Made by a program: the position numbers and the translations under genes
Notes under the pieces: generated by a model
Seen by the model: the letters and a program-made list of their open reading frames with translations, nothing else
Told to the model about the DNA's origin: nothing
The model's database searches: none
Source of the DNA: Candidatus Trichofilum aggregatum
GTDB lineage: Bacteria > Chloroflexota > Anaerolineae > Promineifilales > Promineifilaceae
Assembly (NCBI GenBank): GCA_016716885.1
Contig: JADJUV010000032.1
Span: forward strand, 1-64,000
Direction: 5' to 3'
Length of the DNA: 64,000 nucleotides
Shown here: piece by piece, positions 35,061-44,417 of the stretch
Position numbering within the stretch: position 1 is the first letter of the stretch
Layout of the letters: every line of letters begins with the position of its first letter

Positions 35061-37610
35061 TTAAGCGAGGGTTTCGGTTTCGTCCGCGGCCGCGTCACCT
35101 ACATCAGCACCAGCCATTATTTCTATCTCCGGTCGTGGCCCCGTACCATTTTGCTCGTTTAGCTGGGCCAGCCGCTCTTCACGCAAGATTGCCACCGAAG
35201 CTACTGCATCATCATCCTTCAAATCCATCACCCGGACACCTTGGGAATCTCGTCCTTGTTGAGAAATGGTATTGATGGATGTGCGTAGAATAAGCCCGTT
35301 ACCCGAAATGATCGTGACTTCATCATCTGGTGAGACAACCCGGGCGCTGACAATTTTGCCGGACTTGTCTAGCAGGCGCATGGCCCGCACGCCCTGACCA
35401 TAACGGCCTTGTGTGCGGTAATCTTCGAGGGATGTCCGTTTGCCGTAGCCATTTTCGGTGATGAGGAGTAAATCATCATCCAGGGTGACGACATCGAACC
35501 CAGCGACCCGGTCCCATTTACTAAGGCGAATGGCATTGACGCCCGCGGCCGCGCGCCCCATGGGTCGCACATCTTCTTCGCTGAAACGAATGCCTTTGCC
35601 TTGTTCACTGACCAGGATCAAATCCTCGCCGCCGTTGGTCATTTTCACATAGCTGAGTTTGTCGTCCTCATCCAGGCTAATGGCAATAAGCCCGGTGGAG
35701 CGCACATTGGCAAAGGAGTTGACTTCACAGCGTTTGATGCGGCCGCGTTCCGTCACCATTACCAGATATTTCGCATCTTCAAAATCTTCTACCACCAACG
35801 CCGCCGTGATCCGCTCTTCCGGCATAAGCGGCAAAATATTCATCAGCGAAGTGCCCCGTGCAGTGCGGTCTAACTCAGGGATGACATGGGTTTTTTCCAC
35901 ATACACCTTACCCCGGTCTGAGAAGAACAGAATGTTGTGTAGGGTTCCCGCGGCAAAGAGATGTTCTAGCCCATCTTCTTCGCGCCGACCCATGCCAATG
36001 AGGCCGCGGCCGCCTCGCGCCTGCACCCGGTAAGCCGAGATGGGTGTGCGTTTGACATAACCACGGCGGGTAATCGAAACCAGCATCTCTTCATCCTGAA
36101 GTAAATCTTCCAGACTCAGATCCGCGGAGAGGTCGGCCGCGATTTGGGTGCGCCGTTTATCCCCATATTTTTCCTTCAGTTCCACCACATCGGCACGAAT
36201 GAGGGAGAGAATTTTCTGTCGATCCGCCAGAAGACCACGCAAATAAGCCACGGTCGCCGTCACTTCTTTGTGTTCCTCTTCGATCTTTTGCCGTTCCAGA
36301 GCCGCCAAACGGCGTAACTGCATATCCAAAATGGCCGTCGCCTGCATCTCTGTCAGGCCAAAACGGGACATCAGGTTAGCGCGGGCCTCATCCGCATCAG
36401 AGGCGCGGCGGATGGTCTCAATGACATCATCCAGATGGTTCAGAGCAATAAGCAACCCTTCCAGGACATGCTGACGACGCAACGCTTTATCCAGTTCAAA
36501 CTGGGTGCGCCGGGTGATAACCTCAACCCGGTGGTCAATATGGACCTGTAAGGCGCGCTTTAACCCCAACAAGCGGGGCTGTTTGTCTACCAGGGCCAGC
36601 ATTTGTACGCTATAAGAGGTTTGCAGGGTGGTATGTTTGTAGAGCTGATTCAGCACTTTGAGGGGCTGGGTGTTACGCTTGAGTTCCACGATGATGGAAA
36701 GCCCATGCCGCCCCGTTTCGTCCCGCAGGTCAGAAATATCGGTGATGACATCCTGATTGACCAGTTCGGCGATGCGTTCGATGAGGTTGGCTTTGTTGAC
36801 CTGGTAAGGGAGTTCGGTGATGTTGATGCGTTGGCGGTCGTGTTTGCCGGGCATTTCTTCGATGGTGGCTAACCCGCGTACGATGATGCGGCCGCGGCCC
36901 GTCGCCAGCGCGCTCTTCACCCCTTCCGTGCCAATAATAATGCCCCCGGTGGGGAAGTCTGGCCCCTTCACAAACTGCATCAAATCTTCCAGCGAGACAT
37001 CATCCATCTGCTCCTGATTATCAATCAGATAAGCAATGGCCTCACATAGTTCCGCCAGATTGTGGGGTGGGATATTGGTAGCCATACCCACGGCAATACC
37101 CGATGAGCCGTTAAGAAGTAGATTGGGCAGGCGGGCCGGTAAAACGACGGGTTCTTTCAGGCTATCATCAAAGTTGGCGGTGAACTCAATGGTGTTTTTC
37201 TCAATATCTTCCAGGAGTTCCATGGCAATACGGGCCAGACGTGCTTCGGTGTACCGCATCGCGGCCGCGCTGTCCCCATCAATACTGCCAAAATTACCCT
37301 GTCCATCTACTAGCATATAACGCATAGAAAAATCTTGCGCCATACGTACCATTGCATCATAAACAGAACTATCACCGTGCGGGTGGTACTTACCTAACAC
37401 CTCACCAACAATACGGGCACTCTTGCGATGCGGCCCCGTTGGGCGAATACCCATATCATGCATGGCATAAAGGATGCGACGATGAACGGGTTTAAGGCCA
37501 TCACGAGCATCAGGTAGCGCCCGCGAGACAATAACACTCATCGCATAATCAAGATAGGAGCTACGCATCTCCTCATTAATATCAATTTGGTTGATGTTAC
37601 CGATATCCAA
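35061..37610 (-). CDS. gyrA: DNA gyrase subunit A
   Basis: GyrA makes the double-strand break and religates it in the gyrase that introduces negative supercoils. The protein has 849 residues. MSVIVSRALPDARDGLKPVH and HRKSARIVGEVLGKYHPHGD lead to the quinolone-resistance region; MRYTEARLARIA carries the catalytic Tyr. The C-terminal beta-pinwheel repeats include ARGGRGLIGMGRREEDG, resembling the GyrA-box region (Q-R-R-G-G-x-G in the canonical form), so gyrase rather than topoisomerase IV is favoured, with some doubt. The start is TTG at 37610, six bases after AGGAGG; no ATG is nearer. gyrB is not in the window. Confidence 0.92.
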   Translation of the reverse strand: MDIGNINQIDINEEMRSSYLDYAMSVIVSRALPDARDGLKPVHRRILYAMHDMGIRPTGPHRKSARIVGEVLGKYHPHGDSSVYDAMVRMAQDFSMRYMLVDGQGNFGSIDGDSAAAMRYTEARLARIAMELLEDIEKNTIEFTANFDDSLKEPVVLPARLPNLLLNGSSGIAVGMATNIPPHNLAELCEAIAYLIDNQEQMDDVSLEDLMQFVKGPDFPTGGIIIGTEGVKSALATGRGRIIVRGLATIEEMPGKHDRQRINITELPYQVNKANLIERIAELVNQDVITDISDLRDETGRHGLSIIVELKRNTQPLKVLNQLYKHTTLQTSYSVQMLALVDKQPRLLGLKRALQVHIDHRVEVITRRTQFELDKALRRQHVLEGLLIALNHLDDVIETIRRASDADEARANLMSRFGLTEMQATAILDMQLRRLAALERQKIEEEHKEVTATVAYLRGLLADRQKILSLIRADVVELKEKYGDKRRTQIAADLSADLSLEDLLQDEEMLVSITRRGYVKRTPISAYRVQARGGRGLIGMGRREEDGLEHLFAAGTLHNILFFSDRGKVYVEKTHVIPELDRTARGTSLMNILPLMPEERITAALVVEDFEDAKYLVMVTERGRIKRCEVNSFANVRSTGLIAISLDEDDKLSYVKMTNGGEDLILVSEQGKGIRFSEEDVRPMGRAAAGVNAIRLSKWDRVAGFDVVTLDDDLLLITENGYGKRTSLEDYRTQGRYGQGVRAMRLLDKSGKIVSARVVSPDDEVTIISGNGLILRTSINTISQQGRDSQGVRVMDLKDDDAVASVAILREERLAQLNEQNGTGPRPEIEIMAGADVGDAAADETETLA

Positions 37611-37836
37611 GTTTGCCTCCTCAGAGACACCTGAAGCCAGAAAGTGGTTTACAACGATAGCTGTCGAAACTCATGTGGCGGGGAACCGTTCAGGTGGGGA
37701 ATCAGGTCGTGAAATGCCTGATTTTTCTTGTTGATTGGTCAGAAGTTTTGCCCATAAGACATGCCTCAATTATACCCTGTTTTCACCCATCTAACGAGTT
37801 TGGACAAGCGTTATTTGCTTCTCTTTTGCTAGCGTT

Positions 37837-37864
37837 TTGGCAATGACTTTCCCAGTGGTATAAT
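37837..37864 (+). promoter_or_regulatory. Sigma-70-type promoter of tRNA-Leu
   Basis: TTGGCA (37837-37842), 16-base spacer, TATAAT (37859-37864). The tRNA begins 13 bases later, so the leader is very short. Confidence 0.75.
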
Positions 37865-37877
37865 TATTTCCCTGCTT

Positions 37878-37959
37878 GGGGAAGTGTCGGAATTGGCAGA
37901 CGAGCATGACTTAGGATCATGTGCCGCGAGGTGTGCGGGTTCGAGTCCCGCCTTCCCCA
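37878..37959 (+). tRNA. tRNA-Leu (anticodon TAG)
   Basis: A seven-pair acceptor stem GGGGAAG / CTTCCCC, a D arm with GGAATTGGCAGACG, anticodon loop CTTAGGA (TAG), a long variable arm and the TTCGAGTC T loop. The length of 82 and the long variable arm fit a class II leucine tRNA. CCA is not encoded. Confidence 0.95.
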
Positions 37960-38083
37960 TTTGTAAAAAAGAGGGCGTTGCCGACGCAACGCCTTTCTTT
38001 TTGACCAAAAACTCCAACACAAAACTAATAGAAACGCCAAACCATTCGTGGTTAAATCCCATAGACGTGCAAAGAGGTATTCC

Positions 38084-39508
38084 GTGACATTAACCATTCA
38101 CACCCAAGAAGATGACCAACGTCAGCTCACCATGACCGTGGAAGTGCCCGAAGATCGGGTAAAGAAAGCGGTGCAAGAGCAGGCGCGTAAACTGTCTCGC
38201 CAACTCAACTTTCCCGGTTTTCGCAAAGGCAAAGTACCATACCCCATCATTGCCAAATACGTCGGCGAAGAAGCGATCCGCTCCGAAGCCGTTGAGGGAA
38301 TGGTGCAAGAGCTATACAAAGAAGCCATTACCCAGGCCGAAATTGAACCTTATGCCCCAGGTCAATTTGAAGACATGCAACTTACCCCCGTGGTGCTTAA
38401 ATTTACGGTACCGTTGGAGCCAGTTGTAGACCTGGGCAATTACCGAGAGTTACAAAAAGAGTTGGAAGAGGTAGAGATTGCTGAAGAAGCGGTCACGGAA
38501 GTGCTGGAACGCATCCGTCTACGTCATCAGGTCTTGGAACCGGTTGAACGTCCTGCTCAGTTGGGTGATGTGGTTACCTTAAAAGGGCAAGGCCATATTG
38601 TCAACGAAGACTCTGACGAACCAGGCGAAGTTGTGTTTAACGAAGAAACGATTGATTTCGTCCTGGATGCCAAAGAGGTTTATTTTGGTCAGGCTTTTGT
38701 CGATGAACTTGTTGGCCTATCCGCTGAGGAAAGTAAAGCGTTTACGATTACTTTGCCTGTAGAGGAAGCTGAAAGTGATGACGCCGAACCCGAACCATCG
38801 GCTGCCGATGATGATCAGACTGAGGAAAAAGCCACCCCAGAACCGCAACAAGCTCATTTCAGCATCACGGCCTTAGAGGTGAAAAGCCGCCTATTGCCTG
38901 AACTAAATGATGAACTGGCGCGTGAAGAAGGGGAATATGCAACTCTGGGCGAGCTAGAGGCTTCAGTGCAGGATGAATTGCGTAAAACAGCTGAAGACGC
39001 AGCCAAAAATAAAATGATTGACGATATGATGGATGATCTGTTGGCTCAGGCCACTATCACCTATCCGCCGGCGGCTATTGACTTGGAATTGGATAATATG
39101 GTCAATGACCTTAAAAATAGGGTTACCCGTTCGGGTTGGCAGTGGGAAGATTATCTGAAACTACAAGGCCAGACGGAAGCGTCATTGCGAGAGACCTGGC
39201 ACAGCGGAGCCACGGAGCAGGTACGCCGTTCATTGATTTTGCGCCATTTTGTGCAACAAGAGAAACTGCGGATTAAAGCCCAAGAGATTGATGATATCTT
39301 CGAGTCTCGTTACGGAGATATGGATGATTCCATGAAGGAATCTATGCGCCGCTTTTTTAGTGAATCAGATTCCGGATTGAGCATGTTGACGGGTGATTTG
39401 CTTATGGAGAAGGTCGCTGACCGCATTCGGGCGATTCGCCTGGGCACTGCTCTCGACCTTGCCACATTGGCCGAAGAAGAAGCCGACGATTTTTCTGAAG
39501 AAGAATAG
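38084..39508 (+). CDS. tig: Trigger factor (ribosome-associated chaperone)
   Basis: Residues 1-120 are the ribosome-binding domain: QLTMTVEVPEDRVKKAVQEQ, then LNFPGFRKGKVPYPII, a GFRKGKVP signature that docks on L23. A middle domain follows, with an acidic insert DDAEPEPSAADDDQTEE; it is FKBP-like and carries GLSAEESKAFTITLP. A C-terminal helical cradle runs from about 290 (LNDELAREEGEYATLGELEA). 474 residues. GTG at 38084 with AAAGAGG upstream is preferred to a further upstream GTG whose extension runs out of the domain. clpP follows, the classic tig-clpP order. No GCGGCCGC octamer occurs. Confidence 0.93.
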   Translation: MTLTIHTQEDDQRQLTMTVEVPEDRVKKAVQEQARKLSRQLNFPGFRKGKVPYPIIAKYVGEEAIRSEAVEGMVQELYKEAITQAEIEPYAPGQFEDMQLTPVVLKFTVPLEPVVDLGNYRELQKELEEVEIAEEAVTEVLERIRLRHQVLEPVERPAQLGDVVTLKGQGHIVNEDSDEPGEVVFNEETIDFVLDAKEVYFGQAFVDELVGLSAEESKAFTITLPVEEAESDDAEPEPSAADDDQTEEKATPEPQQAHFSITALEVKSRLLPELNDELAREEGEYATLGELEASVQDELRKTAEDAAKNKMIDDMMDDLLAQATITYPPAAIDLELDNMVNDLKNRVTRSGWQWEDYLKLQGQTEASLRETWHSGATEQVRRSLILRHFVQQEKLRIKAQEIDDIFESRYGDMDDSMKESMRRFFSESDSGLSMLTGDLLMEKVADRIRAIRLGTALDLATLAEEEADDFSEEE

Positions 39509-39572
39509 AAAACAATTCTACCTCCAGGTTGTTGGCTACCAAATGCCTAACAAGTTTTGACAGGAGAAACCT

Positions 39573-40250
39573 ATGATGAAAATACCAGATTCTCTGATTC
39601 CCCCGGCTGGGATGATGCCGATTCCGACCTCATTGATTCCGATGGTGATTGAAACATCGGGGCGTGGGGAACGGGCTTATGATATTTATTCCTTATTGTT
39701 GCGGAACCGGATTGTTTTTCTGGGTACGCCTATCAACGATCAGATTGCTAATGTGATTGTGGCACAGTTGTTGTATCTGGCGCATGATAATCCTACCAGC
39801 CCCATCCGGTTGTACATTAACAGCCCTGGTGGACAGGTGTATGCAGGTTTGGCGATTTACGATACTATCCAACAGATTGATTGCCCGGTAGCCACGGTGG
39901 CGGTTGGTTTTACGGCTAGTTTTGGTACGGTATTGCTGACGGCTGGTTCCAAGGGGATGCGTTCAGCCTTGCCGAACGCTACCATTCATATGCACCAGCC
40001 GTTGGGTGGCGCCCAAGGTCAGGCGTCGGACATTGCGATTCAGGCCAATGAGATTTTACGTTTGCGCCGGTCGCTGAATGACATTCTGAGTTTCCACACC
40101 GGGCAACCGATTGAGCGTATTGAGCGCGACACGGATCGGGATATTTTCTTTACGGCAGAACAGGCGAAAGAGTACGGCCTGGTGGACGAGGTGTTGATCT
40201 CGCCGACGGCGAAAACGAGTAGGAAAAAAGGGGGCTGGTCTTATAGGTGA
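39573..40250 (+). CDS. clpP: ATP-dependent Clp protease proteolytic subunit
   Basis: ClpP forms the 14-subunit serine peptidase chamber that works with ClpX or ClpA/C. The Ser is in VGFTASFGTVLLTAG (about 116), an unusual Phe for the common Met after Ser. The His lies in TIHMHQPLGGAQGQASDI (about 141), and the Asp is in the DTDRDIFFTAEQA region (about 190). The N-terminal loop MIPTSLIPMVIETSGRGERAYDI-like (IPTSLIPMVIE, RGERAYDIYS) is normal. The length of 225 residues is somewhat long. AGGAG precedes the ATG. clpX does not follow here. Confidence 0.94.
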   Translation: MMKIPDSLIPPAGMMPIPTSLIPMVIETSGRGERAYDIYSLLLRNRIVFLGTPINDQIANVIVAQLLYLAHDNPTSPIRLYINSPGGQVYAGLAIYDTIQQIDCPVATVAVGFTASFGTVLLTAGSKGMRSALPNATIHMHQPLGGAQGQASDIAIQANEILRLRRSLNDILSFHTGQPIERIERDTDRDIFFTAEQAKEYGLVDEVLISPTAKTSRKKGGWSYR

Positions 40251-40286
40251 CTTTTTCTCTGGTCTTGAGTATGAGAAGTGAATAAT

Positions 40287-40318
40287 GAAGCGCGGCCGCA
40301 AATTTGCGGCCGCGCTTC
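40287..40318. terminator. 32-bp palindrome made of two GCGGCCGC octamers
   Basis: GAAGCGCGGCCGCAAA and its exact reverse complement TTTGCGGCCGCGCTTC; TCTGTTTTATAA follows. It lies 34 bases after the clpP stop and would make a very stable hairpin with an adjoining T-rich tail, so it is a probable terminator. Confidence 0.7.
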
Positions 40319-40383
40319 TCTGTTTTATAATCGTCACCATACTATTCCGGTAATCAAATCCTCATTCAGGGACAATTTGGCCT

Positions 40384-42234
40384 ATGAAACGTTCTTTACG
40401 TTTGAGCCTCGGCGCTGTCATCATCATTTTCCCCATCGTACTGGCAATCAGCTATCTTCGTTTGCCCGCGATCTCTCAATTTCTCCCTTATGGTTCTGCT
40501 CCCGCCCAGGCGCTGGGTAATCAGCAAGGAACCCCCGTTATAAACTTTAGTGATCCATCTTATACCGTTATTGAAAATGCCGGGTCTCGTACCATCAATG
40601 TCACCCTCAATATTTCCAGCACCCAAACTGTCCAGGTTAACTACACCACACAAGACGGTACTGCCAAAGCTGGAGAAGATTACTTTGCCGTTACTGGTGT
40701 TTTAGTATTTGTTCCTGGAGATAGGAGCGAATCTTTTACCGTGGCGATTATTGATGATACGGTAAGTGAGCCAACCGAGACACTTCGCCTGGTTCTTAGC
40801 AATCCTGTAAACGCAACCTTAGGTAGTAATTTTGATGTTCCTCTGACTGTTACCGATAACGACCCAACCCCAACGCCTACACCCACTTCACAGGTTGTAG
40901 CCACCCCCGTTTTCGTCGATATTTACGAGCCAAATAATCAGTTGAATGCCGCCTATAACACAGCCACCGGCACCTCTTTATGTGTGAACAACAATAAATT
41001 AACTTTATGGCCCGTCGGCGACTATGATTATTTTCGTTTTTTTGCCAAAGGCGGATACACCTATGAAGCCTTTACCAGTGAGTTATCTCTCGGTTTAGAT
41101 ACCTACCTGAAGCTGTATAATTCCCAAGGGCAACCGTTCAGGGAAAATGACGACGACCCCAGCAATAGTACCCACCCTAAAGCCTCACGTATTGAATTTA
41201 CGCCCGGCAGTGATGGTTACTATTACGCCAGTGTTCATAATGTAGACCCCTCCGATCCGGCTAATAAAACATACTGCTTTGAAATTGAGGAAATGGTTGT
41301 GCCCACCAATACACCTGGCCCTACACCTACTCCCGTTGGTAGTGCGGATGCTTGTGAGTACAACGGAGATCGTGGTTCGGCTTGCCTGTTGGGGGTTGGA
41401 CAGGATAAAACGAGCATGAATTTTGTGCCCTTATATGGGCAAGGGCCTGACAACGATTTTTATCGGATGTGGATATTAAGTGGGGTTACTTATACCTGTT
41501 CCACCAGCAATCTCTCAGCCTTCAATGACACGAACATGATCATGTATGATCATAATGGGAATTTGATCGCTGGTAACAATGATTGGCAGTTTGGTGATCC
41601 CAGTAGCCAGATTGTCTATTTGTCATCTTATACTGGCTGGGTGTACATATTGGTGGGACCCGTTGTGCCTATTATCTATGAAGAGGCCGCATCCTACACC
41701 TATGATGTTGGATGTGCCGCCACGGTAGCCACCCTTACCCCCACACCCACCAATACAATAGTCCGCCCATCCGGTGGGGGGAGTGTTCCTTCGTTGCCCA
41801 CGGCCACGCCCATTGTTTTTCCTACGCAATTTCCTACGCCCACACCCATCACATTTCCTACGCCACCCACAGAAACACCCCGTCCCAATGTGCAATTTGC
41901 TCCCTTGCCCACTGGTACACCCGCAGGAGCCAGTCAGGGCCAAACTGTTGTGTTAGATGTTACCCTCTACTATGATGGCAACAACAATTACACCCCGGAA
42001 CTAACCGAAGGGATTATGGGTGCGGCCGTAGCTGTATATGATGGTAGCACTGGGACGTTATTAGCCTTTGGTTATACCAACGAAGCTGGGGCCATTCGAT
42101 TTAGCCAATTGGTGGCAACTGGTCCAGTGCGGGTAACTGTGCCCTTCTTCAGTTTTAGCCAGGTTGTGAGTGGTGGTTCTGGTACGATTAATGTTCGCGT
42201 CGCACCTAGTTCACTCCCCATTGGCATCCCCTAG
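40384..42234 (+). CDS. Secreted surface protein: Calx-beta, pre-peptidase-like and SdrD/B-like domains
   Basis: The protein has 616 residues with an N-terminal signal or anchor (LSLGAVIIIFPIVLAISYL). Residues 50-155 are a Calx-beta domain (INVTLNISSTQTVQVNYTTQ, DGTAKAGEDYFAV, PTETLRLVLSNPVNATLG). Two pre-peptidase C-terminal-like domains follow near 175-300 and 320-440 (DYFRFFAKGGYTYEAFTS, SSYTGWVYILVG). A PTPITFPTPP linker leads to a final SdrD/B-like domain from about 525 (VVLDVTLYYDGNNNY). There is no enzyme motif. It is probably an adhesion or matrix protein at the cell surface. Confidence 0.7.
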   Translation: MKRSLRLSLGAVIIIFPIVLAISYLRLPAISQFLPYGSAPAQALGNQQGTPVINFSDPSYTVIENAGSRTINVTLNISSTQTVQVNYTTQDGTAKAGEDYFAVTGVLVFVPGDRSESFTVAIIDDTVSEPTETLRLVLSNPVNATLGSNFDVPLTVTDNDPTPTPTPTSQVVATPVFVDIYEPNNQLNAAYNTATGTSLCVNNNKLTLWPVGDYDYFRFFAKGGYTYEAFTSELSLGLDTYLKLYNSQGQPFRENDDDPSNSTHPKASRIEFTPGSDGYYYASVHNVDPSDPANKTYCFEIEEMVVPTNTPGPTPTPVGSADACEYNGDRGSACLLGVGQDKTSMNFVPLYGQGPDNDFYRMWILSGVTYTCSTSNLSAFNDTNMIMYDHNGNLIAGNNDWQFGDPSSQIVYLSSYTGWVYILVGPVVPIIYEEAASYTYDVGCAATVATLTPTPTNTIVRPSGGGSVPSLPTATPIVFPTQFPTPTPITFPTPPTETPRPNVQFAPLPTGTPAGASQGQTVVLDVTLYYDGNNNYTPELTEGIMGAAVAVYDGSTGTLLAFGYTNEAGAIRFSQLVATGPVRVTVPFFSFSQVVSGGSGTINVRVAPSSLPIGIP

Positions 42235-42262
42235 TTTTTAACGCCTACTGCAAGGAACGCTT

Positions 42263-43657
42263 ATGTCATCTGGGCGACCGTCCTCTTCGTTCATTTCATC
42301 ACTATTACAAGACCGCCGCTCGTTGGGGGTTATTATTGGCATTATGGCTACGATAGGTGGCCTGTTGCTGCTGTGTCTGTTTGCTTTTTTGATTCTTGCC
42401 CCCCCAGGATCAGATACAGATACGGTGGATGGTGTCACAAGTACGCCTACTAGAGACGCGTTGGTCGGTGACGTTTTTGGCGGCTGTCAACCAACCGGCA
42501 GTAGCGCTTTGATTAGCTCGGAAGCGGTCAGTTTAACTATCGATGCCCCATTGACGTTTGGATATAGCGGGGTAACGTTCAATGTTCAGTCACAAATTAT
42601 TCCCGCGACGGGGCAGTGGGTTCCAGTGAGCAATCAGCCTAATTCGGCTATCTGGGTATGTGGCACGATTGTCAACTACGTCGTGGGAGTGCCTGATTCT
42701 GAAGAGAACCGGGCTTTGTTTGATCGTTTGGCTCCTGGTGATGATCTTGTTTTGACCACCAGAGCAAATAGCATCTTGCAATTTGATTTTAACAGCCGAG
42801 AGGTGGTACTGTCGTCTAATCAGGATATTTTTGCCCAACATCAGCCAGGGCTAACCCTGGTGTTGATGGGTACGCAAGGGGATCAACGATTGGTTGTCCG
42901 CGGCCGCCACACGGTTACAGAGGCGAATGCCAACAATACAGGGGATATTCCTACTTCCTTTGCTTTGGGCGAGACAGCACCTTTAGGTAATTTGCAGGTG
43001 ACGGTAACAGGAGCCACGCATCTGCTCAACCGCCCCGAAGCCCCACTCGGGTTTGCCTTCTATCTGGTGGAGTATCAGTTGCAAAATATTGCTACCATCA
43101 ATTTTGACACGACTTTGTTAAGGTCGGCTCTTTTTGATAGTTTTGGTAATCAATATGTGGTGAATGGGGGAGCCAGTGCTTTAGGTAATTATCCCACCCT
43201 CTTTGGCCTGATCAGCCCCAGTCAACTGGTGCAGGCGACTGCCGGTTATCAGATTCCTTTGGAACTTAGTGGACCTAATTTGCGCTGGCGGCTTACCCGT
43301 AGTGATACCAATGAATTTGTGGAAGTTGAACTTCCCTTTGCGGATCAGGAGATGACGGCCCAATCGGCGCAGATTAGTTTGTTAGCGGCTGATGTATCGT
43401 TGGATGGTACGAACATCATGATGAGTGGTGAGGTTACTAATCTGGGTCAACAGGCTTTAGTGATTAATGAGACGGATTTGATTTTGCAGGGGGATGAAGG
43501 TGGCTTTTATTTGCTGCTTTCTACTAATCCTGGTTTTCCCTGGGTGATTAGTCCAGGAGCCGCTATTACTTACCAGGTCATGTTTCAACGACCAGCAGGC
43601 AGTCAGGCAATTTTCACGCTTTTGAACCAACCGTTTGAGTTAAATGGGTTGCGCTAA
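42263..43657 (+). CDS. Membrane-anchored protein of unknown function
   Basis: 464 residues. LGVIIGIMATIGGLLLLCLFAFLILA (about 22-47) is one membrane helix with the C-terminal part outside. Two beta-rich parts are visible: about 85-220, and 230-460 with the APLGNLQVTVTGATHLL start of a DUF4352-like/telomeric-repeat-factor-like sandwich (LGFAFYLVEYQLQNIATINF, DSFGNQYVV) repeated in simplified form near 375 (LAADVSLDGTNIMMSGEVTN). It starts 28 bases after the Calx-beta protein and follows an AAGGAA site, so the two may be co-transcribed. I can give no function. Confidence 0.6.
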   Translation: MSSGRPSSSFISSLLQDRRSLGVIIGIMATIGGLLLLCLFAFLILAPPGSDTDTVDGVTSTPTRDALVGDVFGGCQPTGSSALISSEAVSLTIDAPLTFGYSGVTFNVQSQIIPATGQWVPVSNQPNSAIWVCGTIVNYVVGVPDSEENRALFDRLAPGDDLVLTTRANSILQFDFNSREVVLSSNQDIFAQHQPGLTLVLMGTQGDQRLVVRGRHTVTEANANNTGDIPTSFALGETAPLGNLQVTVTGATHLLNRPEAPLGFAFYLVEYQLQNIATINFDTTLLRSALFDSFGNQYVVNGGASALGNYPTLFGLISPSQLVQATAGYQIPLELSGPNLRWRLTRSDTNEFVEVELPFADQEMTAQSAQISLLAADVSLDGTNIMMSGEVTNLGQQALVINETDLILQGDEGGFYLLLSTNPGFPWVISPGAAITYQVMFQRPAGSQAIFTLLNQPFELNGLR

Positions 43658-43737
43658 CGAGGACAATTTGACGAAGGATGCATGAGTTAAGACCCCAAAG
43701 AGGTCGCTCTTGCCCATAATCAAAAAAAGTAGGGCAG

Positions 43738-44228
43738 TCAGTTTGTTTCTTTGCCGTTTTTAATAATAAAACTTAAGGATGATTGTTTCTGGTGACGGCT
43801 ACTGGTGTAATAAAGGATCATGCCGGTTGTTATGAGGAGAACCCCCAGGAGGATTCCTCCCAATTGCAGTGGTCCCACATAGGGGCGTTCAAAATTATTA
43901 ACCTCAATATGGGTGCCTATCCCAATTAGATCAGAAAACCCACTGACAAAGGCAAAAACCAGACCCGTGGCGCTTAGTCGCACACCAATATCGGCTTGAA
44001 GAGAGCGGGGGGTGCTCCGCGGCCGCAACTCGTTCATGTGTAAATAACCCGCCCCCGTTAGCAACGTCAGTCCCAGAAGCAACTGCAACATCTGCACCAC
44101 CCCAAACCCGGGGTAAGGTCCAAACCAAGAATTTCGGCGGCCAGAGAGACCAGACACAAAACTGTTCCTACTAAAAATAGAATGAGACTAATTGCTGGGA
44201 TGACGCGGCCGCGTTTCTTTTCTTCCAT
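43738..44228 (-). CDS. Small multi-pass membrane protein, one-base frameshift
   Basis: From the ATG at 44228 the frame gives MEEKKRGRVIPAISLILFLV and GTVLCLVSLAAEILG, a membrane helix. Near 44101-44114 a run of G on the coding strand shifts the frame; after it come MLQLLLGLTLLTGAGYLHM, LSATGLVFAFVSGFSDLIGI and GGILLGVLLITTGMILYY, three more helices. The joined protein has about 163 residues. No family is recognised. The shift lies in a homopolymer and could be sequencing error. The gene is downstream of tRNA-Pro on the same strand, with a terminator between. Confidence 0.65.
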
Positions 44229-44263
44229 CTCTACACCAGGAGCAAGTGTAACTCAGGCAATAA

Positions 44264-44292
44264 AAAACGCCACGTGACTCACGTGGCGTTTT
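44264..44292 (-). terminator. Terminator of tRNA-Pro
   Basis: AAAACGCCACGTG and CACGTGGCGTTTT enclose three bases directly after the 3' end of the tRNA (reverse strand). Confidence 0.88.
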
Positions 44293-44294
44293 GG

Positions 44295-44368
44295 TCGGGG
44301 CAGCGGGATTCGAACCCACGACCTCTTCAACCCCATTGAAGCGCGCTACCAGGCTGCGCCATGCCCCG
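44295..44368 (-). tRNA. tRNA-Pro (anticodon GGG)
   Basis: On the reverse strand: acceptor CGGGGCA / TGCCCCG, D arm GCGCAGCCTGGTAGCGC, anticodon stem CTTCA / TGAAG with loop ATGGGGT (anticodon GGG), T loop GTTCGAATC, discriminator A. The C1-G72 start is typical of bacterial proline tRNAs. CCA is not encoded. Confidence 0.94.
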
Positions 44369-44417
44369 ACAACAAGAGGGAATTGTAACAAAGGGACGGT
44401 TGTAAGGCAAATAGTAG

